DNA of 64,000 nt from Flavobacterium shii (GTDB lineage: Bacteria > Bacteroidota > Bacteroidia > Flavobacteriales > Flavobacteriaceae), in contig NZ_JAOZEW010000003.1 of assembly GCF_025847235.1 (NCBI RefSeq), positions 62,001 through 126,000 of the forward strand. Direction: 5' to 3'. The translations under genes were made by a program, and so were the position numbers. Below, piece after piece: positions 36,547 to 47,141 of the stretch. Within the stretch, counting starts at the first letter, position 1. Each line of letters starts with the position of its first letter. The notes beneath the pieces are model-generated. The model saw only the letters and a list, made by a program, of their open reading frames with translations, had not been told where the DNA came from and did not search any database.

Positions 36547-36576
36547 TTGGTAAAATAACTAATAACTGTATTTTTG
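36547..36576 (+). promoter_or_regulatory. yebC promoter
   Basis: TTG at 36547-36549, a 19-nt spacer and TATTTTTG at 36569-36576 match the Bacteroidota consensus. The start codon is 24 nt downstream. Confidence 0.75.
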
Positions 36577-36599
36577 CAACACAAAATAAAAAATTAGCA

Positions 36600-37313
36600 A
36601 TGGGAAGAGCGTTTGAATTTAGAAAAGGTAGAAAAATGAAACGTTGGTCAGCAATGGCCAAAACATTTACCCGAATTGGTAAAGATATTGTAATGGCTGT
36701 TAAAGAAGGTGGTCCTAATCCGGATGCTAATTCTAGATTAAGAGCGGTTATACAAAATGCAAAAGCTGCCAACATGCCGAAAGACAATGTTGAGCGCGCT
36801 ATAAAAAATGCCAGCAATAAAGATACTGCCAACTATAAAGAAATTTTATTTGAAGGCTATGCTCCTCATGGTATTGCTATATTAATAGAAACTGCATCGG
36901 ATAATAATAACCGTACAGTTGCCAATATTCGTAGCTATTTTAATAAATGTAACGGAACTATGGGAACTCAGGGCTCAGTTGAATTTATGTTTGATCACAC
37001 TTGTAATTTCCGAATCCCAAAGGGTAATCTTGATCCTGAGGAATTGGAATTGGAATTAATCGACTTTGGTGCCGAAGAGGTTTTTGAGGACGAAGATGGC
37101 ATCTTAATCTATGCTCCTTTTGGAAGTTTTGGAACTATCCAAAAAGAATTAGAAAATAGAGGCCTTGAAATCTTATCTTCTGGTTTTGAACGTATCCCAC
37201 AAATAACAAAAGAACTTACTGAAGGGCAGATTGCAGATGTAGAAAAACTTATCGAAAAAATTGAAGAGGATGATGACGTTATGAACGTATATCATACTAT
37301 GAAAGAAGAGTAA
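36600..37313 (+). CDS. yebC: YebC/PmpR-family protein
   Basis: The 237-residue cytoplasmic protein has the family blocks MGRAFEFRKGRKMKRWSAMAKTFTRIGKDI, GGPNPDANSRLRAVIQNAKAANMPKDN and TDNNRTVANIR-like ETASDNNNRTVANIR. YebC proteins were described as transcription regulators, and some (YeeN/YebC2 type) act on translation at difficult motifs. Length is normal. A GAAA-loop terminator follows. Confidence 0.95.
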   Translation: MGRAFEFRKGRKMKRWSAMAKTFTRIGKDIVMAVKEGGPNPDANSRLRAVIQNAKAANMPKDNVERAIKNASNKDTANYKEILFEGYAPHGIAILIETASDNNNRTVANIRSYFNKCNGTMGTQGSVEFMFDHTCNFRIPKGNLDPEELELELIDFGAEEVFEDEDGILIYAPFGSFGTIQKELENRGLEILSSGFERIPQITKELTEGQIADVEKLIEKIEEDDDVMNVYHTMKEE

Positions 37314-37340
37314 TTTTTTTACTTTTATACTATATACTAA

Positions 37341-37366
37341 ACTCCAGAGAAATCTGGAGTTTTTTT
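37341..37366 (+). terminator. yebC terminator
   Basis: ACTCCAGA pairs with TCTGGAGT around a GAAA tetraloop, followed by a T-run. Confidence 0.93.
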
Positions 37367-37450
37367 ATGCCTTAAAAGTAAATTTATAAATATAATCCTG
37401 TATTAAATATTTCTTGTTTACGATTATTGAAATATCACTAAAACTGGGTA

Positions 37451-37481
37451 TTGTGGATATATAAAAAGTCGCTTATTTTCG
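37451..37481 (+). promoter_or_regulatory. candidate promoter of the surface/toxin operon
   Basis: TTG at 37451-37453 and TATTTTCG at 37474-37481 (one base off consensus) are 20 nt apart. The region from 37367 to 37752 has no gene and is very AT-rich. The predicted 5' UTR is long (about 260 nt), so a nearer promoter is possible. Confidence 0.4.
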
Positions 37482-37752
37482 CCGGATTATTACTTTTAAG
37501 TTAATAATAAATAATTCATTTTATTAAGAATTATCTAACAAAACACAAAAGCCAAAGCAAAATATAAGATAAAAGCAACAAAAAATAATCTTTACTTAAT
37601 AATTTGATATTTTATAAAAAGTTGTTATAACTTTTTATAAACCATTTTTTTCCTATTAAAAATTATATATATTTAGACCCTCTTAAAATATTCCATTAAG
37701 CCAAGCTAATACGTTAATATCTTGCTTAATACCAAACCAAACCAGCCAAAAA

Positions 37753-40700
37753 TTGAAAAAAACTACCCCGAAGTTACTCTCTTTTATATTAAATTTCGTT
37801 TTATTTTTCATAAGTATTAATTGCTTTTCATATACTAATGGGGATACTATTAGTAGTTTAAAAAAGAATAATCCGATTATAAATGTACTTCCTCAAAAAG
37901 GAACGAACACTTTAACTCATTTTCCTCAGTCTTCACAAAGTGAGTTTACCAATTCTTTTATAAAGGAAAACTACCCAATTGCCGATCCAACTAATGAGGA
38001 CTTAAACAAAGCTATTGCAGTTTTTAAAGAAATTGATAAAAACAGTAATTTAACCGATCTGTTAGAACCTAAAAGTTTGTCAATGCTGCCTTTGGGTATC
38101 AAAAAAACAATCGGTGGTATACAATATATTTTAGGCGTTAGTAATGCTAAATTCACTCCCGAATATACAGAGCTAACTGCTTTTGTAAAAATAATAATCC
38201 CTCAGCATGATGCATCTGGTAATCCTAAAGAACTTTTCTTTGGTGCCAATAACATTAAACTCTCTCATAAAGGAGGATTAGTAGGTGATACCAATTTGGT
38301 TTTACTGGGTGATGTCCCAATAAAAATTAATGGTGATAATTTATTATTGATTTTGAAAGGTGGCATGACTATGGCAACCGGACAAGTTGAAAATAAAACA
38401 TACGTAACTATAGATTGTAATGGTTTTAAAGAATTAGGAATAACTGCCGATGTAGTTTTTTCCAGAAATTTATTAGAACCCGTTGATACCAATTATAATG
38501 TTATCGGAACCACTCAAAGAGTAGAGGCTAATTTTAAAACAATCGTATCTAATTGGAATGATATTTTGGTAGAAATCTCTTTACCGAGTTTTCAATTGAC
38601 TAGCTATAAAGGTACTTGTTTTGAATTAAACAAAGCGGTAATCGATTTTAGTGATATCCGTAATTCCAGTGATATTGTTTGGCCAAAAGATTATCAAAAA
38701 GATTATTTGGTTCCGGGAAATGAAAATTTATGGAGAGGTTTATATGTAAAATCCTTAAAAGTAGTTCTACCAGCGCAATTCAAGAATAAAGAGACAAACG
38801 AGCGTATTGTTTTTAAGGCTACCAATTTATTAATTGACCGAATGGGGGTTTCGGGTAATTTCTCTGCCGAGAATGTTCTGGACTTAGGAAAAGGAAGTGC
38901 TTCGGGCTGGCAATTTTCGGTTAATCATATTGAATTAGGATTTAGAGCAAATTCATTAACCTATGCAGGATTTGATGGAGACATAGTTTTACCGGTTACA
39001 GACCCATCCAAACAATGTAAACCTGGTGTAAGAAGTGAACTTGGCTATAAAGCTATCATTAACCCTATAGATAATGAATATCTTTTAAAGGCTGAAGTTA
39101 AAAATGATATTTGCTTTCAATTATTTAAAGCAAATGCAAAAATTGAGAAAAACTCGTATGTAGAACTAAAAGTAAAAGAAGGTGTTTTCTTGCCCAAAGC
39201 TGTTCTTTATGGAAGCTTAGCCATAAAAGGAAGTAACACTCCCGAGTCTGAAACCGACACAAAAGAAACAGTAAACTTTAAAGGAGTTACATTCCAAAAT
39301 TTACAATTACAAACTGTTGTTCCTTACATAAAAGCAGATTATTTTGGGTATAAGAATGCTGCCGAAGATGATGCTAAAGTTAGTAATTTCCCAATAACAA
39401 TAAACGAAATAGCCTTAATTGCAGATGATGAGTCGGCAAGTTTAAAAATAGATTTGGCCATTAACTTGATGAAAGATCAATTTAAAGGACAGACTAAATT
39501 TTATGTTGTTGGAAAATTTGCTAAAAATGCAGGTATTCAAAAATGGAAATTTGATCACCTGAAATTTGAAGAAATTAAGGTTTCTGCCGATTTAGGTGGA
39601 GTGAAATTTAAAGGAAGCATCACCATAATGGATAATGATCCTGTTTATGGTAATGGCTTTAAAGGTATGGTAGGTGCCGATTTTACGGGAGGTATATCAG
39701 TCGAAGCTAATGCTATTTTTGGTTCTACAACTTTTAGATATTGGTATGTAGATGCAATGGTAGATAATCTTAATATTCCTGCCGGAGCAATTACTTTCAA
39801 AGGCTTTGGTGGTGGTGCTTACTATAAAATGAGAAAGGATGGTTTTAGTTCTTCATTTGTAGCATCTGGTTCTAATTATGTTCCGGATATCGATTCCGGA
39901 CTTGGTGTAAAGGCAATGCTAAAATTTGCAGGAACTGCGACAGCAGATGCTTTTTGGGGAGGTGCAGGTTTCGAAATCGCTTTTAATAATAATTCTGGTA
40001 TAAATAGAATAAGTATTTATGGAGAAGGACATGTAATGCAACCATTTGAGATACCTGGAGCAGATGCTCTAAAAGGTGCTTTAAAAGCTGTTGCCGAAAA
40101 TGAATCCTTAATGTCCCAAATAGCCCTGGAAGCCTTAAAAACATCCAATTTATCAAAAGCTGCAGAACAATTGTACCCTAATACTGTAAAACAATCTATG
40201 GGTATTAATGCATTTGCAGCCATAGAATATGACTTTAGAGCAAAGACATTACATGGTACATTCGATTTATATATTGATACTCCCGGAGGTTTTATAAAAG
40301 GGCGTGCATCACAAAATAGAGCTGGTTGGGCTGTACTACATTTTGGTCCTGATAAATGGTATATACGCATGGGTACTCCTACCGATCGATTAGGGATAAA
40401 ACTAGCAATTGGACCTATAGAAGTTGAAGCTGGAGGTTACTTCATGCTGGGAGATGATATTCCTGCAAGTCCACCACCACCTGCTATTGTAGCACAAATT
40501 TTAGGAGTGGATGTTGCTAAATTAGATTATATGCGAGACGAAAATAGTATTTCGTCAGGAAAAGGTTTCGCCTTTGGATCAGACTTTAGTATAGCTACTG
40601 GTGACATTACCTTCTTGGTATTTTATGCAAACTTCCAAGCTGGATTTGGATTTGATATTATGGTGAAAGATTACGGAGAGGCACAATGTAAAGGATCTGG

Positions 40701-42411
40701 GCAAATTGGTATTAATGGTTGGTATGCAAATGGTCAGTCTTATGCATATTTACAAGGAGATATGGGGATTAAAATCAAGCTCTTTTTTATCAGGAAGAAG
40801 ATATCAATTATAAAAGGTGGTGGCGCTGTTGTTTTACAAGCCAAGCTACCTAACCCTGTATGGATTAGAGGTTATTTAGGAGGATACTTTAGTTTACTAG
40901 GCGGAGTCGTTAAAGGTAGTTTCCGATTTAAATTAGAGTTTGGTAAACAATGTGAGTTTGTTAATAATGCACCTTTAGGGGGGCTAAAAACAATTGCAGA
41001 CATTACTCCTGCCGAAGGTACAAAGGACGTAAGCGTTTTTGCAATTCCTCAGGTTGGATTTAATATGCCTATTGAAAAGAACTTTACTCTGGAAGATGAT
41101 GGTGGAGTAAAAACCTATAAACTAAAGTTGGAAGAATATTCTATAAAAAAAGACGGTGTTCCAATTGTAGGTGATATTAGCTGGAACCAAACTAAGGATT
41201 TAATGAGTTTTACTGCATCTGAAGTATTACCTCAAAATTCTAATCTAACATTAACAGCAAAAGTAAGCTTTCAGGAAAATGTAAACGGTACATGGAAAAC
41301 CATTTATGACAATGGACAAATAGCCACCGAAACCGAGGTTAGAAACTTTACAACTGGTCTTGCGCCTAATAATATTCCAGTGACTAATATTGCTTACTGT
41401 TATCCTGTTTTTGATCAGAAATATGTATATCAAAATGAATCCAAACAAGCTTATGTAGTATTAAAACAAGGGCAAGCCTATCTATTTGATTTAAAAGCTG
41501 GTCAATCGCAAAAAGCATTTTATAAAACTGCCAATCAAACTGATACTGGTTTAATTAGTTACAACTCTGCTCTTAAAAAAGTTAATATTGATTTCCCTGT
41601 TTTACAAACATCAAAACAATACAACATCACTTTAATGACGCTTGAGCCAAAAAGTGATGCTAACGCTAATATGTCTGAAAATTACGAAAAACAAGATTTA
41701 GATAAGGATGTAACTGTTGAAGTAAAAAGTAATAAATTGACAGAAACTATCACTGGGGGCCAAAATATTGAGATATTACAATATAATTTTGGCACAAGCC
41801 AATACAATACTTTTCAGGAAAAAATGGCTGCTAAAAAGCCTAAACAAACACTGGTTGAAATTATCTATTCGGATGTACATGCACTACAATCTTTAAACAA
41901 TTCAACTGAACCATTTGATGAAATAGAAATAATTGGTAATGCAAAAACGCTGAATATACCTTTAGTAAATGCTGAAGCTATATTAGATGATAACTATTAT
42001 AAAAATGAAATTTATCCATTAATTTATAGTGGATATCCATTGGAACAAGATTTAAGATTAGACCGAAATACAACTATCCTTGGCATTCCTCCTACTAAAG
42101 GAGTTGAAACGATGGCATGGTATCAGGATTATATCATTAATAACCCTAATAGTTATATGCTAAAAGAATATTTGCCTTACCGATATAATCTGCCTTATTA
42201 TTACAAATCAGATTTTGTAAACATAAGATATAAAGTTGTCAATAAATATTTGAATACATTAAACCAATCTATGATTGCAAAATATGATTACATCATCAAC
42301 GGTCACTTTCCATATATAAAACAAGGTACTTACAATATTAAATTGAATTATACACTCCCTGGAGGGCAATTAGGTTCTAGTTCAATTTTTACATTCAATA
42401 AATCAAATTAG
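37753..42411 (+). CDS. very large exported protein of unknown function
   Basis: The 1552-residue protein starts with TTG and has a signal peptide (LLSFILNFVLFFISINCFSYTNG). The central ~600 residues are beta-rich and full of glycine and aromatics (e.g. FKGFGGGAYYKMRKDGF, GGYFMLGDDIPASPPPPAIV), as in beta-helix or barrel-like proteins. An Ig-like (Big_5-type) domain seems to follow at about 1080-1190 (ITPAEGTKDVSVFAIPQVGFN). No T9SS sorting domain and no catalytic motif are visible. It is the first gene of the block, and the next gene starts 1 nt after its stop. I do not recognise the family beyond this. Confidence 0.8.
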   Translation: MKKTTPKLLSFILNFVLFFISINCFSYTNGDTISSLKKNNPIINVLPQKGTNTLTHFPQSSQSEFTNSFIKENYPIADPTNEDLNKAIAVFKEIDKNSNLTDLLEPKSLSMLPLGIKKTIGGIQYILGVSNAKFTPEYTELTAFVKIIIPQHDASGNPKELFFGANNIKLSHKGGLVGDTNLVLLGDVPIKINGDNLLLILKGGMTMATGQVENKTYVTIDCNGFKELGITADVVFSRNLLEPVDTNYNVIGTTQRVEANFKTIVSNWNDILVEISLPSFQLTSYKGTCFELNKAVIDFSDIRNSSDIVWPKDYQKDYLVPGNENLWRGLYVKSLKVVLPAQFKNKETNERIVFKATNLLIDRMGVSGNFSAENVLDLGKGSASGWQFSVNHIELGFRANSLTYAGFDGDIVLPVTDPSKQCKPGVRSELGYKAIINPIDNEYLLKAEVKNDICFQLFKANAKIEKNSYVELKVKEGVFLPKAVLYGSLAIKGSNTPESETDTKETVNFKGVTFQNLQLQTVVPYIKADYFGYKNAAEDDAKVSNFPITINEIALIADDESASLKIDLAINLMKDQFKGQTKFYVVGKFAKNAGIQKWKFDHLKFEEIKVSADLGGVKFKGSITIMDNDPVYGNGFKGMVGADFTGGISVEANAIFGSTTFRYWYVDAMVDNLNIPAGAITFKGFGGGAYYKMRKDGFSSSFVASGSNYVPDIDSGLGVKAMLKFAGTATADAFWGGAGFEIAFNNNSGINRISIYGEGHVMQPFEIPGADALKGALKAVAENESLMSQIALEALKTSNLSKAAEQLYPNTVKQSMGINAFAAIEYDFRAKTLHGTFDLYIDTPGGFIKGRASQNRAGWAVLHFGPDKWYIRMGTPTDRLGIKLAIGPIEVEAGGYFMLGDDIPASPPPPAIVAQILGVDVAKLDYMRDENSISSGKGFAFGSDFSIATGDITFLVFYANFQAGFGFDIMVKDYGEAQCKGSGQIGINGWYANGQSYAYLQGDMGIKIKLFFIRKKISIIKGGGAVVLQAKLPNPVWIRGYLGGYFSLLGGVVKGSFRFKLEFGKQCEFVNNAPLGGLKTIADITPAEGTKDVSVFAIPQVGFNMPIEKNFTLEDDGGVKTYKLKLEEYSIKKDGVPIVGDISWNQTKDLMSFTASEVLPQNSNLTLTAKVSFQENVNGTWKTIYDNGQIATETEVRNFTTGLAPNNIPVTNIAYCYPVFDQKYVYQNESKQAYVVLKQGQAYLFDLKAGQSQKAFYKTANQTDTGLISYNSALKKVNIDFPVLQTSKQYNITLMTLEPKSDANANMSENYEKQDLDKDVTVEVKSNKLTETITGGQNIEILQYNFGTSQYNTFQEKMAAKKPKQTLVEIIYSDVHALQSLNNSTEPFDEIEIIGNAKTLNIPLVNAEAILDDNYYKNEIYPLIYSGYPLEQDLRLDRNTTILGIPPTKGVETMAWYQDYIINNPNSYMLKEYLPYRYNLPYYYKSDFVNIRYKVVNKYLNTLNQSMIAKYDYIINGHFPYIKQGTYNIKLNYTLPGGQLGSSSIFTFNKSN

Positions 42412-42412
42412 C

Positions 42413-44488
42413 ATGAAGTTTAAAATTTTAATTATACTTGTTTTTACAATAATGGGTAATGTTTTTTCCCAAAATAAAATTGGAGAGGTTAATACAACCG
42501 AAAAAAATCCAGAAATACAAGTTATAGCAAGAGTTAAAAAAGACAGAATTTTATTACGATGGGCTGTTACGGATCCTGTGGCATGGAAAAAATTGAATAC
42601 TCATGGTTATTTAGTAGAAAGATATACCGTAACAAGAGACAATAAAACTTTACCAACACCAGAAAAGATAGTTTTGTCTAAAGTTTCTAAACCTGAACCT
42701 CTCGAAACTTGGGAAAAATTAATTCAGGATAATGACAATGCAGCAATTATTGCTCAAGCCATTTATGGAGAAGATTTTGCAGTAACAGGAAACGATAATT
42801 TAGAAACAATTGTTAACCTTTCGGAAGAAACCGAGCAAAGATTTACGTTTGCTTTATTCACTGCAGACAAAGATTTTGAAATTGCTAAGAAAGCTGGTTT
42901 AGGCTTTGAAGATAAAACTGCCAAACAAAATGAAAAATATGCTTATAGAGTATCTTCAAATGTGCCAGAGAAAGAAATGAACATTGTTTATGGCGGTGTA
43001 TTTGTGAGCCTAAAGGAATATGAATCACTCCCAAAACCAATGGACTTTACAGCTCATTTTACTGATAAAAGTACTATGTTAAGCTGGAATTTTAAAATAT
43101 TATCTCATGCCTATGGTAGTTATTACATTGAGCGCTCTACAGATAAAAAAACTTTTGAAAGAATAACAGAAAAACCATATACGAGTTTAAGTCAGGAAAA
43201 CACAAATAATAACAGAATCTTTTATGTAGATTCTATTACCAATAACAAGTCATATAGCTATAGAATTCAAGGTATCTCCTCTTTTGGGGAATTAGGTCCG
43301 TATTCAGAAATTATTACTGGAAAAGGAAAATCACTATTAAAATATGTACCTCATCTTACTGTTAAAGACTTTAAGGATGATACTACAGTTACTTTATCTT
43401 GGGAATTCCCAGAAGAAGGAAATGAAGAAATCTCAGGTTTTGAACTGAATCGTTCAGACACTGATGATAATAAATATACAACAGTAATAAAAAACATAGC
43501 TCCAAAAAACCGCTCTGTAACGTACAATAAACTCTCATCGACCAATTACTTTACGATCACTGCCGTAGGAAAACAAGGAAGTAGTAGAACTTCATTTCCT
43601 ATGCTCGTACAGCCTGTAGATTCGATCCCTCCATCCAAACCTATTGGATTAAAAGGTGTAATTGATAGCTTGGGTGTTGTTAAAATTACATGGACCCCAA
43701 ACAAAGAAAAAGACTTAATGGGGTATCGCATTTATAGAGGAAATACAGCCGAGGAAGAATTTAGTCAATTAACTGTTAGTCCAAGCGAGCCTAATACCTA
43801 TGAAGATAAAGTAGTTATCAAGAGTTTGAACAGTAAAGTATATTATAGAGTTATTGCCGTTGATTACCATTACAATATGTCTCCGTTTTCTGAAACATTA
43901 ATTATTAAAAAACCAGACGTAATCCCTCCTACTTCTCCTGTATTTACTAAATATGAAATAAAAGATGGAGCTGTTTTTCTTGAATGGGTTAATAGCCAAA
44001 GTGAAGATGTAGCCTCGCACCAATTATATCGTAAAGAAAACGAACAAGAAAAATGGGAATTAATCTTAAATGATGCTACAAAACTAGAATCTTATCAAGA
44101 TAAGAAAACTGTAGAAGGATCAACGTATAGATATGCAATTTTTGCTAAAGATGAAAGTGGCCTTACATCTAATCCATCTCCAGAAATAGCTTTATTCGTA
44201 CCAAAATATACCGTAAAACCTGCTGTAAAAGGGTTCTATGCTCAAGCAAATCCTAACACAAAAAGCATTGACTTATCTTGGGATTATAAAGAAAATGACA
44301 TTGAGGGATTCGAAATTTATAAAGCAACAAATCAGGAACCGCTACAATTAATTCAAATTGTAAAAGCAGATTCCCGAAGATTATCTGATCCTACACTTAC
44401 AATAAATACTACATACAAATATGGTATTAGAGCATTGTTCAAAGATGGAAGAATATCTAAAATGGATTTTTATACTGTAAAGTTCTAA
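42413..44488 (+). CDS. exported fibronectin type III repeat protein
   Basis: The 691-residue protein has a signal peptide (ILIILVFTIMGNVFSQ). After an ~185-residue N-terminal region there are about five fibronectin-III-like domains, near 205-305, 310-405, 412-505, 507-600 and 605-691. Examples are SKPIGLKGVIDSLGVVKITW and SYYIERSTDKKTFERI. These domains usually mediate binding at the cell surface. No sorting domain is seen at the C-terminus. It starts 1 nt after the preceding gene. Confidence 0.85.
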   Translation: MKFKILIILVFTIMGNVFSQNKIGEVNTTEKNPEIQVIARVKKDRILLRWAVTDPVAWKKLNTHGYLVERYTVTRDNKTLPTPEKIVLSKVSKPEPLETWEKLIQDNDNAAIIAQAIYGEDFAVTGNDNLETIVNLSEETEQRFTFALFTADKDFEIAKKAGLGFEDKTAKQNEKYAYRVSSNVPEKEMNIVYGGVFVSLKEYESLPKPMDFTAHFTDKSTMLSWNFKILSHAYGSYYIERSTDKKTFERITEKPYTSLSQENTNNNRIFYVDSITNNKSYSYRIQGISSFGELGPYSEIITGKGKSLLKYVPHLTVKDFKDDTTVTLSWEFPEEGNEEISGFELNRSDTDDNKYTTVIKNIAPKNRSVTYNKLSSTNYFTITAVGKQGSSRTSFPMLVQPVDSIPPSKPIGLKGVIDSLGVVKITWTPNKEKDLMGYRIYRGNTAEEEFSQLTVSPSEPNTYEDKVVIKSLNSKVYYRVIAVDYHYNMSPFSETLIIKKPDVIPPTSPVFTKYEIKDGAVFLEWVNSQSEDVASHQLYRKENEQEKWELILNDATKLESYQDKKTVEGSTYRYAIFAKDESGLTSNPSPEIALFVPKYTVKPAVKGFYAQANPNTKSIDLSWDYKENDIEGFEIYKATNQEPLQLIQIVKADSRRLSDPTLTINTTYKYGIRALFKDGRISKMDFYTVKF

Positions 44489-44492
44489 GAGC

Positions 44493-45860
44493 GTGAAATC
44501 ATTTATTAAATATAAAAGTTTATTAAAAGCATTAAAAATAGCATGTCTATTTTTGATTGTTTTTAACATGCAAATAACTAATAGTCAAACAACTTATAAA
44601 TACAAAGTTAAATGGGATCTTAGAATTTCGTCTGTTAGTGGAGGTTCTGGCAGTAGTCTTAACTTTTATCTTAATACTGGGGATACCTACCCATTTAATG
44701 GAACGTATGCCAGAGCAACTGCGAATTCAATTAATACTAATTCCTCTTTTTCATATATTTTAAAGAATTCAAATGTAAACGCACTCGATGGTGTAGTCGT
44801 TTCTAACACGCCGCTGCGTCTATCTGAAGCAGTAGAAAGTGGATCCTCTGGATTCCTTCAGACACACGGACCTCTTTTAACAGCCCCATATTCTGGCTAT
44901 TGGCAATCCTACTTTGGCTCTGGTTTAGGAGGAATAATGGTTAGCCATAATAGCCGCTTTGAATTTTATTATTTACAACCAATTGCTGAGTTAAATAATT
45001 ACAGTGCTTCAAACACAGATTTGAAACAATGCGAACCTTTCAATTTTTCGGTTGCAATTGTTGGTGAAGGTGGTCAAATGACTTTTGCAGTGGAGTATTT
45101 TCATAGTAATAGCGTAGGCTGGAAAGATTTATTGCCCTATGAATTACGATCTGCACAAACTATACCTATAACTTTCGCTATGATTCCTAGTCTACAACTA
45201 AATCAAAATTTTCAGTTACGTGCGCGATACACCAAAACTGGAAGTGGTGGTACAAATGATTATTCAGATATTTTAACGTATAAGTTCATCCCTTGTCCCC
45301 CTCTTCTTCTTGGGGCTCCTATTACTACTAAGACATCCTGCATTTATAACCAAGATGGTGAAGTCACATTTACATTCAATAGGGATTTAATTAATAATGA
45401 GCATTTTTTGCTAAATCTTACCCAAGTGGTAAATGGAAATAATCTCCCTCCTATTCCTAAGGATATTACTTCTGCCAATTTCCCTAATCGCCAGATTACA
45501 TTTACAGATTTAAAATCAGGGACTTATTTTTTACATTATCAAACCTTTCAAGATAATGGTGCGTTACCAACAAGTGATACCAAAAGTGATCCTTTTATAA
45601 TACAGCCTCCAATCGCATTAAGGTATGAAATTACTCCCACAGATCCATTATGCAATAGTGGCACTGGGGAAATCCTTATAAATACTTTTGGAGGTACTCC
45701 TCCATATTTTTATTCTATAAATAATGGTACTAAAACACAATTTACGAATCCTACCACAACAGATGCTAATGGACATAAAGGGAGTCTAATAATTACAAAA
45801 CAAGAAGGAGTATACAATATTAAAATAACAGATGACAATGATTGTATCGAAACAATATAA
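44493..45860 (+). CDS. exported protein with one terminal SprB-like repeat, paralogue 1
   Basis: The 455-residue protein starts with GTG 4 nt after the previous gene, with a signal peptide ending near MQITNSQ. The N-terminal ~260 residues are a head without a recognised family. A conserved block follows (TSCIYNQDGEVTFTFNRDLI to QPPIALRYEI), then a single SprB-like repeat (PLCNSGTGEILINTFGGTPPYFYSINNG) ending in ITDDNDCIETI. It stops where a further repeat would begin. No sorting domain. It overlaps the next gene by 29 nt. Related to the next two genes. Confidence 0.75.
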   Translation: MKSFIKYKSLLKALKIACLFLIVFNMQITNSQTTYKYKVKWDLRISSVSGGSGSSLNFYLNTGDTYPFNGTYARATANSINTNSSFSYILKNSNVNALDGVVVSNTPLRLSEAVESGSSGFLQTHGPLLTAPYSGYWQSYFGSGLGGIMVSHNSRFEFYYLQPIAELNNYSASNTDLKQCEPFNFSVAIVGEGGQMTFAVEYFHSNSVGWKDLLPYELRSAQTIPITFAMIPSLQLNQNFQLRARYTKTGSGGTNDYSDILTYKFIPCPPLLLGAPITTKTSCIYNQDGEVTFTFNRDLINNEHFLLNLTQVVNGNNLPPIPKDITSANFPNRQITFTDLKSGTYFLHYQTFQDNGALPTSDTKSDPFIIQPPIALRYEITPTDPLCNSGTGEILINTFGGTPPYFYSINNGTKTQFTNPTTTDANGHKGSLIITKQEGVYNIKITDDNDCIETI

Positions 45861-47130
45861 AATAAAGCTATTTTTTATAATATCTCTATCTGTCTTTTCT
45901 TTACAGATGTTCGGACAACAAAACACATATTCTGTAAAAGTGAATTTTTCAGGGAGGTTCTATTGTGAGTATAATAGTTTTTACTGGAATCTGAGCAGTG
46001 GTGCAAATTCAATAGGTTCAAATAGTGGAATCAACGATATTAATGAAAAAACATACCCGAATGTCCCAAATTTCAACTCTTTTAGTTTTTATCTAAACGC
46101 CAACACTTCGGTAGAACCTTGTCTATCTGCACAAGAAGAATGTATAAGAAATACTACTATTACAAATTCTGCAGTAGATTTAATTAAATATCCTTATTTG
46201 CAATTAGGCGGATGTGACTTCATGGTTGGAATTTCCGAATTCAAACCTAATGTCAGCATTCAAAATTTAGACACAACTAGTCCATCAGAAGTTTGCTCCG
46301 GGTTTCAATTAAGTTTGGCAGCATTTCCAGCTGGATTTCCAGCGGAGGCATACCACTGGCAATATTCTCTTGATAATACTGCAAACTGGATAGATGTACC
46401 AAATTATATTGGAGGAAATAAAACTAACGATATAACAACCACAACTTTCTCAATTCAAGATATATTAGGAGCAAATCATATTAATTATATTAACAAACAA
46501 ATTTATTTTAGATTAGGATATGACCAAACGCGAGATTTTACTGCCCCTTTGGCCATAACCTACTCCTCATGTTCTCCTACAGTAATAAATATTGATTATA
46601 CTGCACCAAGATGTAATGGAGAGTCAATTCCAAAAATTGTAGTCTCATTTGACAGGCCTTTAGAAACAAATGAAATTTTAACCTATATCTATATAAAAAA
46701 CAAAAATAATAACTCAATAAGTAACCAGTATACCGATGTTGTTTTTGATAGCGCTAATCCGAAAAATTATACTTTCCAAAATATTAGTTCATTAGAAAAT
46801 ACAAATACATACGAAATCGTTTATCAGGCTAAAAAAGGAACAATTTTACGTGGATCAATGATTTCAACACAAAACTTCACATATAATGATCCTGCAAAAA
46901 TGCAATTCAAGATAACTAATCAAACACAGCCATCTTGTTATGGAGGAAATGATGGTACAATTGATATAGAAGTACTTAGCGGTATAGCTCCATATCAATT
47001 TTATATCGATGATGTATTAAAAGTTCCGATAAAAATAGACAACCAACATTATGTAATAAATGGATTATTGGCAAAATCGGAGGGTTATAAAGTTAAAGTA
47101 ACAGATAAAAATGATTGCATTGAAAAATAA
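45832..47130 (+). CDS. exported protein with one terminal SprB-like repeat, paralogue 2
   Basis: Start choices are the ATGs at 45832 and 45838, both inside the end of the previous gene; the frame has a signal peptide (LFFIISLSVFSLQMFGQ). The head (about 30-250) is different from paralogue 1. A conserved strand block (APRCNGESIPKIVVSFDRPL) follows, then a SprB-like repeat (PSCYGGNDGTIDIEVLSGIAPYQFYIDD) ending in VTDKNDCIEK. The ending point is the same as in its neighbours. Function is unknown; surface exposure is likely. Confidence 0.75.
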   Translation: MTMIVSKQYKIKLFFIISLSVFSLQMFGQQNTYSVKVNFSGRFYCEYNSFYWNLSSGANSIGSNSGINDINEKTYPNVPNFNSFSFYLNANTSVEPCLSAQEECIRNTTITNSAVDLIKYPYLQLGGCDFMVGISEFKPNVSIQNLDTTSPSEVCSGFQLSLAAFPAGFPAEAYHWQYSLDNTANWIDVPNYIGGNKTNDITTTTFSIQDILGANHINYINKQIYFRLGYDQTRDFTAPLAITYSSCSPTVINIDYTAPRCNGESIPKIVVSFDRPLETNEILTYIYIKNKNNNSISNQYTDVVFDSANPKNYTFQNISSLENTNTYEIVYQAKKGTILRGSMISTQNFTYNDPAKMQFKITNQTQPSCYGGNDGTIDIEVLSGIAPYQFYIDDVLKVPIKIDNQHYVINGLLAKSEGYKVKVTDKNDCIEK

Positions 47131-47141
47131 TACTTAAAAAT

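Noticed and set aside
36524..36832. 102-aa minus-strand frame over the yebC start
   Set aside because: It covers the yebC promoter and gene in antisense; no support of its own.
40017..40370. 117-aa minus-strand frame inside the 1552-aa gene
   Set aside because: It is a shadow of the coding strand, with Cys/Ser/Pro-rich composition and no start context.
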